Shown here: positions 20,343 through 31,265 of the stretch, piece by piece
How positions within the stretch are numbered: position 1 is the stretch's first letter
Layout of the letters: the number at the start of each line of letters is the position of its first letter
DNA from: Melitaea cinxia
Lineage: Eukaryota; Arthropoda; Insecta; Lepidoptera; Nymphalidae
Direction: 5' to 3'
NCBI RefSeq assembly: GCF_905220565.1
Contig: NC_059405.1
Coordinates: forward strand, 806,001-870,000
Length of the DNA stretch: 64,000 nt
Program-made: the position numbers and the translations under genes
Notes under the pieces: model-generated
Seen by the model: only the letters and a program-made list of their open reading frames with translations
What the model was told of the DNA's origin: nothing
Database searches by the model: none

Positions 20343-20499
20343 TATAAAGGTTGTAATGGGAGATGGAAATCAAACCATGTCGAATGTTTTAGTAAGACTA
20401 CTTTATTAATATGTTACTCACGTAATTTATACTTACATTTAGGATATGTGTATATACGCTAATATAATATAATACGCTATAATGAGCTAATACACTACA
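20343..20499 (-). repeat. 5' LTR (157 bp)
   Basis: Identical to the 3' LTR except T at 20387 for C at 14381. AATAAA is at 20402-20407 on the minus strand, and a TATATACAC-type AT-rich stretch lies upstream of it. It should contain the promoter; a start site cannot be read from sequence alone. Confidence 0.9.
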
Positions 20500-20503
20500 A
20501 TTT
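20500..20503. repeat. Target site duplication ATTT (right)
   Basis: Pairs with 14333-14336. Confidence 0.85.
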
Positions 20504-20549
20504 TGACATAGATAAAAACGATGTGAGTGTATTTTTGCTTGTATTATTA
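20504..20549 (+). pseudogene. LINE C-terminal fragment, right half
   Basis: Continues the fragment at 14228-14336 beyond the LTR element. The plus strand reads FDIDKNDVSVFLLVLL, aligning with the KFDMGTFLSVL segment of the relic at 5355-5740. It ends where a family K repeat begins. Confidence 0.5.
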
Positions 20550-20780
20550 ACTGAGGCAGGGCACAGCAGGCCCTGCTCAAAAAATGGAGCAGCTCGATTG
20601 GGGTAGTACTTCAACCTTACAGAAGACCACAGCTAAATAATACTGTTTTCAGGCAGTGTTGTGTTCTTGTGGTGAGTGAGGTGACCAAAGCTTCTGGGGG
20701 GAATATTCTATTCGCTACGGTAATCACTTACCATCAGGTGACCCGTACGCTTGTTTGCCGACCAAGTTATATAAAAAAAG
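20549..20780 (+). mobile_element. Family K repeat, with 5' start
   Basis: Starts AACTGAGGCAGGGCACAGCA and ends GACCAAGTTATATAAAAAAA. A middle segment (the TGCTTCTGGTGTTGCAGG block) is deleted relative to 40105-40385. Confidence 0.75.
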
Positions 20781-20794
20781 GATTACTCAAAAAG

Positions 20795-20925
20795 TGCACA
20801 TTAGATGAGAGTTTTTGAATATAAGATTGTTATCAAAATCGGGTACACCCAGCAAAAAAAAATAGGTACACATAAAAATACACTGGAATTGACTACTCCG
20901 TTTTGTGGTCGGTTAAAATGAATTT
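20795..20925 (-). repeat. Family D repeat, fragment
   Basis: Contains TCAAAATCGGGTACACCCAG, and the reverse-strand end with AATTGACTACTCCG and GTGGTCGGTTAAAA. Diverged. Confidence 0.5.
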
Positions 20926-21369
20926 AAAAAGTAGTTATGTTACAATTTTGTTTATACCATTTTCGTAACATTGTATCTTAGCTGTAGGTAATTACAACAG
21001 CAGAATACAGCTTTACGACGAGCAATAGCATACAATAAAAAGTCTTTTTTATGACTATTTCGACAAAGTGGCAATGACAAAGTGGCAACCTTGTTCTGTG
21101 TAAGGTCAAGTCAATCTAAAGTAAGCATTACCTTGTTTCATCTAATCCTATATCAACCTACTCTACCTTCATTTCCTTAGATAGAGAGATATTTGTAGTT
21201 CTTCTAGAGCTATAATGTAGATGTGATATAAAATATTAAATGTGAGGTAAAAATAGTCTACAAAAAGGATAAAAGACCAAACAAGATTACAATAAAAAAA
21301 ACATTGAAATATAATACGAGTTACGATGGAAGGCGATTTCGTAGATCTTGATAAATTGTGTTGATAATC
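20926..21369. other. Unrecognised AT-rich stretch
   Basis: No gene or repeat supported. Confidence 0.4.
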
Positions 21370-21450
21370 CGAGGCACGGTGGGGAGACCCACAAGGACAG
21401 ATTGGTGTTCTAGGCGACTACTCACACCATTACACCAGCGAGGTTGTTGG
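21370..21450 (-). mobile_element. Family M SINE, 5' fragment
   Basis: GGCACGGTGGGGAGACCCAC is followed by CTACTCACACCATTACACCA, the reversed A-box head. Confidence 0.45.
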
Positions 21451-21935
21451 ATGATTCTTTTGAAATTTTATTACGTTGAAATCATGAGATCTTTAAACTT
21501 TAATTCATACCAATATTAATAGAGATACAGCACCTCTAGCGTTTTGACGCAGTCTCAAATGAACAATGCATTTAACAGGAACGAAAGGGACCCTTTGCTA
21601 TTTACAGGGTATAAGTTATTAAGAGTTCGTTCTATAGGAATTTGTTTTTTAATTTATTCCGTCATTTTATAACAAATTACAACAAAGGCTTCAAGTTAAG
21701 CAGGGTTTCCTTTGACACGGTCCCGGAAACTCGCAAGAAAATACGTTTAACAAATAACTGCTTGGGCGGAAATTGATAGCTCTTTAAGATTAAGTTGCAT
21801 AGGGTGAGGGTATTTACTATACTTTACGAAAGTTAAATGTAGATGTTTTTTCTTTGATATAACTTTTTGAGGTGACGGTGAGATACGCCAGGTTTTTTTT
21901 AACAGTAACTACGTATAAGATTTTAGATTATTATG
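21451..21935. other. Unrecognised stretch
   Basis: No gene or repeat supported. Confidence 0.4.
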
Positions 21936-22098
21936 GTTACTATTACGAAAATTATTCGAAAACGGGATATATACCATGTTTATTATTTTCGTTTTGTGGA
22001 GCTCGATATTTCGACATTGACTTCGAATGTCTTGAACGCGAGACAGTCTCGTAATAAACGTGGTAAATATCCCGATTTTCGAATAATTTTAGTAACTA
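21936..22098. mobile_element. Family F MITE with inverted repeats
   Basis: The left arm 21936-21985 (AATTATTCGAAAACGGGATA) pairs with the right arm 22053-22096 (TATCCCGATTTTCGAATAAT). The centre carries GAGCTCGATATTTCGACATT and GAATGTCTTGAACGCGAGAC. A second copy is at 36127-36284. A 60-codon frame spanning it is chance. Confidence 0.65.
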
Positions 22099-22195
22099 CG
22101 TAGTTTCTAAGCGATTTTTCTCTGCAGAAACTACATTCCCAATCGCTGGTGGCTTCACTTTAACTAGAATCTAATACTTTAATTATTATATTTAA

Positions 22196-22404
22196 CTAGC
22201 AACCCGCCCCGGTTTTGCAAGGTTGCTATAACCGTCAGTGTTCCTCTACTATATTATGCATTTGTTATACATATAAATATTCCCCTGGAATCACTATAAA
22301 ATAACCAAAATAACCGCATCAAAATTCGTTGCGTAGTTTTAAAGATTAGAAATAATGTTCTAAGCATACAGACAGCGGGAAGCGACTTTGTTTTATACTA
22401 CGAG
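22196..22404 (-). mobile_element. Non-autonomous Helitron-like element
   Basis: CTAG terminus at 22196-22199 (reverse strand), GC-rich AACCCGCCCCGG next to it, and the AATTCGTTGCGTAGTTTTAA block shared with 6929-7144 and 51793-51988. Confidence 0.6.
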
Positions 22405-22410
22405 TATGTA

Positions 22411-22985
22411 TTGATGATAATTTCAAAAAAGTTAAAAACTTATTTGTGAATTGAAGAATTAGAATTGATTTTAGCTTCAAGCTTACTTGAACAAAGTAAT
22501 TTTTTTTTGATTTTGATGTCACACATCGATTTCATAACAGAACACCTATCCCTGTAACGTATTGGTAATTTGAAATGTATCATTATTATTATGTATTATA
22601 ATAATTTTGTATTCTTTTGTTTTTATTTTTTACCTACTTTTTGTAGTAAGTCTTCTTTACGTACGCTTGACTTGTAAAGTAAGAAGGTGAATGCGTGACA
22701 AGAGCGTTACGAAAAGTGTGATCGGGCGAGGCGAACGGAAGTTGAGATTGAGTTAGTGAAGATAGAAAGAGAGAGATATACGTTTCGTATATTCTTGTAG
22801 GGACAATTAAAGAAGTTTTACTCCAGTCGTATGGTCTGAAGCACACTCATTTTCACATTTCACATTACGTAAATTCTATTCTTAAGAATAATATTGTGAT
22901 GTAGTTACATCAGATTTTCAGTTGCAATGTGGAAAAAATGTGTGTCACAATTTTTGTGGTATGCAGAAAAAAACGAAAAATTGAA
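22411..22985. other. Unrecognised stretch
   Basis: Short frames only. No repeat family recognised. Confidence 0.4.
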
Positions 22986-22986
22986 A

Positions 22987-23732
22987 ATAATTGTGTTTGC
23001 TCGCAAACGAAAAAAACCGACTTCAATTACATCGACGATTAATACAACGTAGATCGACGAAAAAATAGTCAAGTAACTACGCATTATCAAAGATTACCCA
23101 AAAAGTAGTTATAAGATCTCAAAAAAATTTATATGTGACCACATGACAAACATCCGCTTTCGATTAAATTAAAAATTATTAAAATCGGTACACCCAGTAA
23201 AAAGTTATTGCGAATTTTCAAGAGTTTTCCTCGTTTTTTCTGGGATCCTATCATCGGATCCTGGTTTCCTTATCATGGTACTAAATTAGGGATATCTTCT
23301 TTCCAACAAAGAAAGAATTATCAAAATCGGTACACCCAGTAAAAAGTTATTGCGGATTTTCAAGAGTTTTCCTCGATTTCTCTGGGATCCTATCATCGGA
23401 TCCTGGTTTCCTTATCATGGTACTAAACTAGGGATATCTTCTTTCCAACAAAAAAAAGAATTATCAAAATCGGTACATCCAGAAGAAAGTTATGCGGTAT
23501 AATACAACGTAGGTCGACGAAAAAAGCGTCAAGTAAAAACGCATTATTAGATATAACTCAAAAAGTAGTTGTTAGATCTCAAATAAATTTAAATGGAACC
23601 AAATGACACACACCACCTTTCGATTAAAAAAAAAATGACGAAATCGGTCCACACGGGCAAAAGTTCTGATGTAACATACATATAAAAAAGTACAGTCGAA
23701 TTGAGAACCTCCTCCTTTTTTGGAAGTCGGTT
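22987..23732 (-). repeat. Family D repeat, long copy with internal duplication
   Basis: Reverse strand of the unit at 354-958, bounded by TGTGTTTGCTCGCAAACG at the left and GAAGTCGGTT at 23723-23732. The block 23174-23315 is repeated as 23316-23458 (period 142-143, about five differences), which accounts for its greater length. Confidence 0.8.
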
Positions 23733-24530
23733 AAAAACTGTATTTTTTTTTGCGTCCTTCCTCCACATTCTTGCATATTGGTTAAATACTATATTGAAAA
23801 TTGTAGACGTCGTTCGTTTCATAATACGACCAGAATTTAAGTAAGAATTGTTATTGAATAAATACACCTAATTATTAGAACGCTGTACGCTCGGAAAAGT
23901 CTCATTCAACGAATCAAATGAATTCTCAGAATCTGTATATGTACAGGTTATATATATATAATCCGAGAGTAGACATAATATTAAATTTCTTGGTTTAATA
24001 GTTATTAAATACAATTTTACGAATCCGGGTGGCAGTTCGACCTTGTAGAACAGAACACCGTTCTTTATAATTATTATTCATAAGCCACGTGAATTTTTTC
24101 GAGATAGAAAACAATATTAATGTCATACTTAGATATTACCAATCAATATAAATATATTTTAAATATTTAGATTTTCATATTTTTAATACCCGCTCTGAAA
24201 GGTCATCTTTTAGGTCTGTGGACAAGCCCCTGACACACAGCGACCCCAGTGTTTTCTGATCGTAATAACCGTTATCAGTACAATTCGATAAACTATTATA
24301 CTGAATTACAAACAAACAGATCCTTCTACTTAGTATAAATACATAGTTACTATCACTGTCAAGACCAGACTAAGTTACAGTTGTAATAATAATCAAACAA
24401 GACGTCTAAACGTTAGGTTTTCCCATGGGGGACTTCAGAAGATTAAACATCCACTTTAATGGTTTCCATTAAAATAAATTATCTTTGAAAAATCTTAAAA
24501 AATATATTTTTGATAAGTAAGTATGTGTGC
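23733..24530. other. Unrecognised AT-rich stretch
   Basis: Short (TA)n at 23951-23962. No gene or known repeat. Confidence 0.4.
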
Positions 24531-24655
24531 ATTGGGGATTGGGTCGGCAACGCGCTTGCGATGCTTCTGGTGTTGCAGCCGTCTATAGGCTACGGTAATC
24601 TCTTATCACCAGGTGAGCCGTACGCTTGTTTGCCGACCTAGTGATATAAAAAATA
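24531..24655 (+). mobile_element. Family K repeat, 3' half
   Basis: Starts at GGGGATTGGGTCGGCAACGC and ends GACCTAGTGATATAAAAAAT; 5' truncated. Confidence 0.7.
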
Positions 24656-24885
24656 AATGGCACACGGCCAGAAGTGTAAAATCTAAAAAGTCGTAGGAAG
24701 GAACGACCTTGCGATTCGATCTATCGACGATGATCACGATCTTCTGAAAAAGGTCATAAGCGCCATGCATCGCGTCGCTTACGCGTTTTGAGCAGTAATG
24801 TTTTGTATTACATTCTTTCATATACATTTATGTGTTTCTTTCTTTATCGTGATACGGTTTTCGTTTCACTGACTTTCAAACAAGT
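24656..24885 (-). repeat. Family E repeat with coding-like minus strand
   Basis: Homologous to 62112-62345. The minus strand reads HYCSKRVSDAMHGAYDLFQK followed by IVIIVDRSNRKVVPSYDF; the other copy reads CAYNLFQEAMVIVDG...YDFSEVLL in the corresponding place. I do not recognise the protein. It may be the relic of a transposon or host-derived ORF. The ATG-initiated frame in this copy has 73 codons. Confidence 0.45.
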
Positions 24886-25110
24886 AAAGAAATTTCACTT
24901 TGAAAGTTAAAAATAAAGTTTCGATAAACTTTCTTCATCGATTTTACTGTATTGTAACAAATGTAAATCATCTCTTTCATAACAGACTTTTTTGAGTTTT
25001 GTTATAACTTAAATTCCATCGCTTACCGCTTACATGCGTTGTATCGTAACGCTTACACCGTTCTCTATTAAATAACGTCCTTCAATCTTTCGATTAAACG
25101 TACTAAATTA

Positions 25111-25690
25111 AAAATCAAAATCAAAAATCAAAATCAAATAGTTTATTTAACTATAAAGATACACATTACATGAAAGAAACAGTGAATCCCACACTAGGCA
25201 ATGCCTGTGTCGTGGGATTCAACAACTCAAATAAATAATTACCAGGAGTAGTGCGGCTTAAGAAGATAATAAGTATATTTATAACTAACTATTGATAACT
25301 GAATTACAATAGAATATATTTAATTTGCGCGTGAATTGGTAAAACATACGAGTATCTATAGTGAGCCAGAACTAGAACTATATTGGTAGCAATGAGATTG
25401 ACAGTTAAATTACAGAAATCTCAACCCAAAAGTTACAAGTAAAAATAATTTGCAATGTTACTAACTTGTCACTAACTTTAAACTGAATGGTGTCAGTCAG
25501 TATGTACGATATATCTTGAAGTGTGTACGTTACGTGTATCGTTAGTATGTGTGTATTTGAGTGTGTTTGTGTGTGTTTGTGTGCGTTCGTGTGTGTGCGC
25601 TCGTGTGTGTGCGCTCGTGTGTGTGCGCTCGTGTGTGTGCGTGTGTTTGTGTGTGTGTTTTATGTGTGTGTGTTTGTGTGTGTGTGTGTT

Positions 25691-25758
<68 letters not shown>

Positions 25759-25856
25759 GTGAGCTCGAGCAGAAGAGTCAGAGGGATCAGTAGTCCTACG
25801 AATAGTTAGTCTCTTGGGGTCAGACGGCAAACAAAATTACAGTCCACTACAATTAT
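25111..25856 (-). mobile_element. 3' UTR of a CR1/Jockey-type LINE, containing a microsatellite
   Basis: The left end is a (TTTTGA)n-like tail on the minus strand (25111-25140), typical of the 3' end of this LINE type. It is continuous with the RT C-terminus ending at 25857. A long TG tract lies inside it. Confidence 0.6.
25553..25753. repeat. (TG)n microsatellite with a 14-bp minisatellite
   Basis: Pure (TG)n from about 25693 to 25753. To its left, GTGTGTGCGCTCGT recurs three to four times. The three overlapping Cys/Val-rich plus-strand frames are artefacts of the repeat. Confidence 0.9.
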
Positions 25857-26402
25857 CTAAACATGAAGTATTTCTTCCGACTTGTCGTAATCCCAGGATG
25901 ACAAGAGCCTATGAACCTGAGATTTAGCTTCTTTAATAGAGCCGTGCCTCAAATCACAGAGTCCCGATAATCTATTATATATGTGCGGTAGAAGAAATCT
26001 GGAAAATCTCTTTGCAAACGCCGTGTTGACGCGAGGTTTAGACATTTTATAAATTCGCTTTTGAATCATCTCATCGCGATCTAAGGATCTCAAATTCTGC
26101 ATGTGGACATATGTGACAGCACGCATTAGAAAGAGCCTCCTGACACTAAGAACTTGAGCTTCCCGGAAGAGTTCAGAAGTAGGGTACCGTCGAGACCTTC
26201 GCAATGACACTTTCAAAACAGCTCTTTGCGCCCTTTCCAACAGTATCAAGTTAGATTTAGCAGAGCCACCCCACGCAAGTATACAATAGCCCAATATGGA
26301 CTGACAAAGTGCTAGATACACCATTCTAAGTAGCTGAGTATCGGCGGACTCCCTCAGCAGCTTCATCGTGTATACAAGCTTACGAACCCGGCCTGCTGTC
26401 AT
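25857..26402 (-). pseudogene. CR1/Jockey-type LINE reverse transcriptase, C-terminal fragment
   Basis: An intact 181-codon frame matching the C-terminal third of non-LTR ORF2 proteins. LLRMVYLALCQSILGYCILA, then AWGGSAK and LLERAQRAVLKV, are the thumb-region motifs that follow the RT palm in CR1 and related clades. The catalytic palm (including YxDD) and endonuclease are missing, so the copy is 5' truncated near 26405. A terminal HIYNRLSGLCDL segment precedes the stop. The methionine at 26402 is just the first available, not a real start. It cannot transpose on its own. The clade call (CR1-like versus Jockey-like) is not settled. Confidence 0.75.
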
Positions 26403-26449
26403 TGAAATGTGATTTTTAAAATAAATTTATTTACTTTTTTTGAAAAAAT

Positions 26450-26572
26450 CATCATCATTACAGCCTATACAGTCCACTGCTGGACATAGGCTTCCACAAG
26501 TTTACGCCAAAAATAACGTGAACTCATGTGTTTTACCCATAGTCACCACGCTGGGCAAGCGGTATGAAAAAA
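26450..26572 (-). mobile_element. Family R SINE, 3' fragment
   Basis: ATCATCATCATTACAGCCTA tail, then AGTCCACTGCTGGACATAGG and CCATAGTCACCACGCTGGGC; the 5' half is missing. Confidence 0.75.
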
Positions 26573-27015
26573 TACATAATTATAATTATGGATGGGTCTC
26601 AGAATATCTTTTATACTACGCTACTACCATATACAAAGTTTCATTAAAATCGACTTACAATTTTTTTTGCCAGTACAAGTAAAAAAAATTCTATCCAAAA
26701 TTTTATTTCATAATATTACGATAACGATATTCATAATTAATACATATATTTTTTAAATAAATAAACGAATGGCTCTCATAAAATATTCAGAGCGATGTTT
26801 ATAAATACCGTCGATTGTAAATAACCGAACAAAAGTAGATAACGCGGCACCATGGCGACATGCGTCACACAAATAAGTGGCGCTGGAAATAGAAAATCGA
26901 TTGAGTTTCTCTAAATGGCCGGAACGATATATAGATATATAAGACGACTTTTATATGTTATATCGAATGGATACTGGCTTGACAAACATCTGTTCCTCAA
27001 TCAAGTGTATGTAAA
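26573..27015. other. AT-rich, possible Helitron relic
   Basis: ACAAAGTTTCATTAAAATCG near 26634-26655 is a phrase found in Helitron-like repeats; no boundaries can be set. Confidence 0.3.
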
Positions 27016-27232
27016 TTGCCCGTTGGTGCAGTTTGTAGTGCTTTCTGCTCCGGGGTTCCGAGTTCCGAGTCTGGGTGTAATATATATATTTATTTATATA
27101 TGTATTATTTATATGTATGTTTATCGAAAAAAAAATGTAGCTAACCAGTCGGCTGTTTCCTATAACACAAGCATTAAGTTGCTTACTTTAGGAGCAGATG
27201 ACCGTGTGTGTATGTTGTATTTATAAATATAA
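27016..27232 (+). mobile_element. Family T SINE, most complete copy
   Basis: Head GCCCGTTGGTGCAGTTTGTA, degraded B box GGGGTTCCGAGTTCC, an AT-rich middle, then CCAGTCGGCTGTTTCC and AGATGACCGTGTGTGTATGT. Confidence 0.6.
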
Positions 27233-27804
27233 ATCTACACTATACATCGTTTGCTGAAATGTTTGTTTTGAGAAGTTATGGGTATGTACAAAGAAATCCA
27301 TAGTTATTGAGGGCGCGTTGCGTTTAAATTGTTGTGATTAGAAAAATTGTCATCAATTTATAGATAACCTAGATTTACACAAAATAATTAAATTTAATGT
27401 ACCCTCTAGGTTCTTTCGTAATTTTGCCCCATTTTATATCCCACCTTGTCATAGTAATTATCGTCGAAATTGTTTTATTTGCAGATCTACTACGCGATTT
27501 AATGACTTTTCGCGCGATCATCGTGATGTTGATGTTTTTCTGATTAAACCTTACTCTATCCTAATATTTCTCTTCCGATAGCTAATAATGTCTAAGCAGT
27601 TTAATGATTCAGCTAAGTTCTCGAACCATCCTTAGTTTAATTTTCTTTTACTCTCAAACATTTAATATAGCACTCTTTAGTTGTTAATTGTAAAAACTTC
27701 TAAATTGCTTTTAGTTTTTAATTGTATTCTTAATTTGTTATGTATAGCTCTAAGTTTTTCTGAATAAATAAAATAAATAGATAGAAGTTATAATAGAATT
27801 AAAG
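27233..27804. other. Unrecognised, possibly a retroelement 3' end
   Basis: Ends with GAATAAATAAAATAAATAG (27761-27779), a polyadenylation-signal-like tail. No coding homology seen. Confidence 0.35.
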
Positions 27805-28045
27805 TAACTGGTGTACGGCGCCTAAACACGCCGACGGTCACGGGTTTGATTCCCGCTTGGAGTGGATATTTGTGTTTATACGAATATTTATTTACGGTCT
27901 GGTCTGGTCTGTCGGTTCCGGTTGTTATCATGTACACCTGATAGCGATCGTTACTCATAGTAGGGAATATATACACAAAAATTGGAGCAGCGCGGTGGAT
28001 AAAGGTCTGATCCTTTTCCTACATTGGAAAAGAGACCTATACGTA
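27805..28045 (+). mobile_element. Family M SINE
   Basis: Degraded head, B box GGGTTTGATTCCCGCTTGG, core TCGGTTCCGGTTGTTATCAT and CACCTGATAGCGATCGTTAC, and an eroded tail AGAGACCTATACG. Confidence 0.7.
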
Positions 28046-30940
28046 ATCAATATTTGGTACCTCGAATATTTAATAACATACTATGGCTTAGAAAACTAAA
28101 TCTTGATGAAAAAAATAAGTAAGTTGACTATAAAAAATAAACTGAAAACCGAATTACTTACCGAGATCGAAAAAGCATTGATTTTTAAGTTTTAAATTAT
28201 TTTTCATTTTAAAATTGTTTAATTATATTAAAGAAGTTAGATAAAATTTTATGATAAATGTATAGCAGTAAAAATAATAATATGATATACCTATATATTG
28301 TATGTCCAGCAGTGGGATATTATAAATATCATTAATCTGTCAAACCACTACACTTACGCTTGAAAAAGCGTGAGAGCATGTTTATTAAATATGTCAAATG
28401 TTTTTGTAATCTTATTTAAGCATTTGATTATTATTTTTTACTTTCATTTGTTTTTATGAAATTGGATTTGATCGTATTTCGTAAAAGAAATTGGCATCTT
28501 TGACCAATACATCTTTTTTGTAAGGAAATAACAGATCCCAGAGAAAAGGTCGTAGAGATATTAGCCTACCAATCTAACTTAAGTACATACTCGTTCCATC
28601 GTCGTAATTGCCATCATCATTAAATAACTTTTTTCTCCTATTGGACATAGATCTCTCAAATGGTAAGCTACTGAGGTGACTTGGTCTTTAACTTTTAGCT
28701 TAAAATAACTCCAAGCCACTATTTTATCACTAGTTTAAGGATTTGAACCCAACTTATTGAAGTGAACCCTTTTTAGATAGAAAAGAAACAGAAATGTATG
28801 AAAGAGAGAGAGAATGAGACTTTTCATGACACCGTGATCATCCACGAAAGAAAAAATCACAACGGCCTATGTTACAGCAACTTTTTAGAAGTTTGACATC
28901 TGTCATGTTTGAATTGCACACATACGCGTTTTTTTCTTTGCCATATGAGTTTTTTAAATCTCTTTTTTTTATCTGTTTTGTTCCTGTGAAAAGGAATATC
29001 ATTTAACGCTTTCAATGTAGCAAAAGCAGCAAAACCTCAAAGTGACCTTTAGCTGCTGCTTTTCTTGTTAGATAGGTTAGACAGATAAGGCCAGGAGTCT
29101 ATGTTAGCGGCAGAACCTTCTAATTAACTTTGCATTTTGGTCTTTATGACTCAGCATATAAGGTTCATGTAACACAAAACAGGCAGCCTCATTAGGGTGG
29201 GTTCTTTTAACAAGCAGTTACGATAACGAGTCGTTACTATGTCAAGTCGTCTTTTAAAGCCTGAGCGCTACAATCATCGAAAGTTTTTGTCTTCAAACGT
29301 TCTGAAATGTCTCATTTGTGTTGTTTGATGCTGAAACAGTTAATGTGTTATTTATTTTACGATATAATTGATTGAGACCAATTTTTTTAAGATACTTTGT
29401 CTATATACAAGTTGCACCGGTGACTTTGCTTGTAATTAAACGTTATATATCATATACATCTCCTCGCCTGGAAGTAAATTAATTTTTGATACAAAGTAGC
29501 CTGTATCAGACTTATTAGTGATAGCTTCGTGCGTAGCTTCATATAGATTTCTTCAGAAGCTTCAGTATGACGCGCTACGATCACATATATTGGAAAGACA
29601 AAAAGAGTAATAAATGAATTTAATCAAAGAAATATATACATTTTCAAAATATCTTTCACGTTTAAAATTTATCTGCTACATTTTTGCTATGGAGGTCCAA
29701 ATATAATGGTCAAGAAATTAATTTATGGAAAATACCGAAGCTTTAGCTTATCATAATTACATAATACTGCAGGCAATATCATGGAATTATCAATGAAATT
29801 CAGAACTTGTTCAAGTAAGTCGGATCAAGTTTCTATATTTAGACTTTTCTTAAATATATTTTTCGGTGGATTTAAAGTGAATTAGAAATTTTTAAAGTAT
29901 TATTTGTAATTTTTTGTGTTATAAAGTGAAAATTGTACAAGTTTTTTTTCGTGCAGTTTCTGATGATAAATCAATGATGTGGAAGTGTAAGTGGCATAAG
30001 AGAAGGCACGTCTGAGCGCTTGCTTCTTGCTATAAAATTCCCTGTAGATATTTATTTGGTCTTTGATCCCTTTACATGCTTATTTCCATCTACATTTTTT
30101 GTTTTACTGATAGTCGATATCTCTTTGAACCTATTTAGGTATCCGTTCATTATTAATAATTTTCTCGTACACAAATATACCGTTAAAACTAAGAAATAAT
30201 TGTTTTATTGTTTTCCAAGGTCAATAATCTTAAAGAAATAAAAATTATGGAATAATTTTTGTGAACGATTTTGTTATTTTTCAATATAATAGAAATTATT
30301 TTTGAATAAATTCTGAGTAAATATTGTTCATTGAACTTAAGAAAAAAGCAAAGTTCTTTTATCGAAAGAAAAATATGAAAACTTATAATCATCTCATTGT
30401 GTAAGGTTTCTCGTTGTGATTTAGAAGAGGGTAGGAAATAATCGAAATATTTAATTTAATTTCTTAAGAAGACTATATTTGGTACACATTCAAAGTCGAG
30501 ACTTACGTCGATTGAATCCTTTAAGGTTCTTCCCAATTTTTGGAGCAATTTTTTTTTAGAAAATCAAGTATCATTATGATGAATAGTAAAGATAATTTGA
30601 AAATACTAACCATCACAATATTAAATTTAATGAGTTGAGATGGTTAAGTGGATAGAATGCGTAAATTGGCGCCAGACAGTCGAGAGTAAAATTCTGACAC
30701 AGCTGACATTTTAGGTGCAAATTCTTTTCCTTTTGATTTAATCTTGTATCTGGCGGTAAAGACAAATGATCATGATTGATCCTGTATTTATTGAAAAAAT
30801 ATTCTGAGTCAGTGGAGGAGCATTTTGCTAAGCTTGAACGTCTGATTTTAGACGATGAAAGGCATTTGACTAGACGCTTAGAGGCTGCAACAGTATCAGA
30901 AAGGTAAAAAAAAATTGCATATAGGTGCTCCAATATGAAC
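28046..30940. other. 2.9-kb stretch with no recognised feature
   Basis: AT-rich. A short family M tail relic (TGTCCAGCAGTGGGATATTA, 28302-28321) is the only repeat noticed. Short frames lack domains or splice-supported structure. This is the longest unannotated block here and could hold old intronic or regulatory DNA. Confidence 0.45.
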
Positions 30941-31265
30941 AACCGCTATGGTGTAGCGGTAGGTGCACCATGTACGCACCCAAACACCAGTAGTTTGTGG
31001 GCTCGATTCCCGCTCGGGATGGATATTTGTATTTGTATCAAAATTTCGTTCCAGTTAGGATGTCTGTCCAACGTGTTTTTGAGAGAATGTTAAGCTGTCG
31101 GTCCTGATTGTTATCATATACACTTGATACCGATCGTTACTCATAGCAAGCAATATATTCGTCAATCCGCAGTGGAGCAGCATGGTGAATTAAGCTCGAA
31201 ACCTTCTCCGACATGTAGAAAGAGGCCTATGCCCAGCAGTGGGATGCTAGAAGCTGAATCGTGTG
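30941..31265 (+). mobile_element. Family M SINE, full length
   Basis: Best copy of the family. The tRNA-like head CCGCTATGGTGTAGCGGTAG carries a near-perfect A box (TGGTGTAGCGG), and GGCTCGATTCCCGCTCGG is the B box. The body has TCGGTCCTGATTGTTATCAT, and the tail AGGCCTATGCCCAGCAGTGG is followed by GCTGAATCG. Transcribed by RNA polymerase III if active. It is a SINE head, not a tRNA gene. Confidence 0.8.

Larger units (their letters stand above)
14337..20499 (-). mobile_element. Complete LTR retrotransposon, 412/mdg1-like Ty3/gypsy, 6163 bp
   Basis: Two direct LTRs (14337-14493 and 20343-20499) flank a minus-strand element. Its order is primer site, small membrane ORF, gag, overlapping pol and polypurine tract. 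The LTRs differ at one position (C at 14381, T at 20387), so the insertion is recent. Both large ORFs are uninterrupted, and there is no env after pol. The domain order PR-RT-RH-IN is that of gypsy elements. The primer site resembling tRNA-Arg, a zinc-knuckle-free Gag and the RT/RNase H sequence style point to the 412/mdg1 branch. It could still be mobile. Membership should be tested by an RT tree. Confidence 0.92.

Noticed and set aside
20271..20462. 63-codon plus-strand frame
   Set aside because: Crosses the primer site and LTR antisense; no independent support.
25521..25793. Three overlapping Cys/Val-rich frames of 64-90 codons
   Set aside because: They are translations of the TG microsatellite in every frame.
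30941..31020. tRNA gene
   Set aside because: A and B boxes are present, but the sequence continues as a SINE and no cloverleaf closes; it is the family M head.
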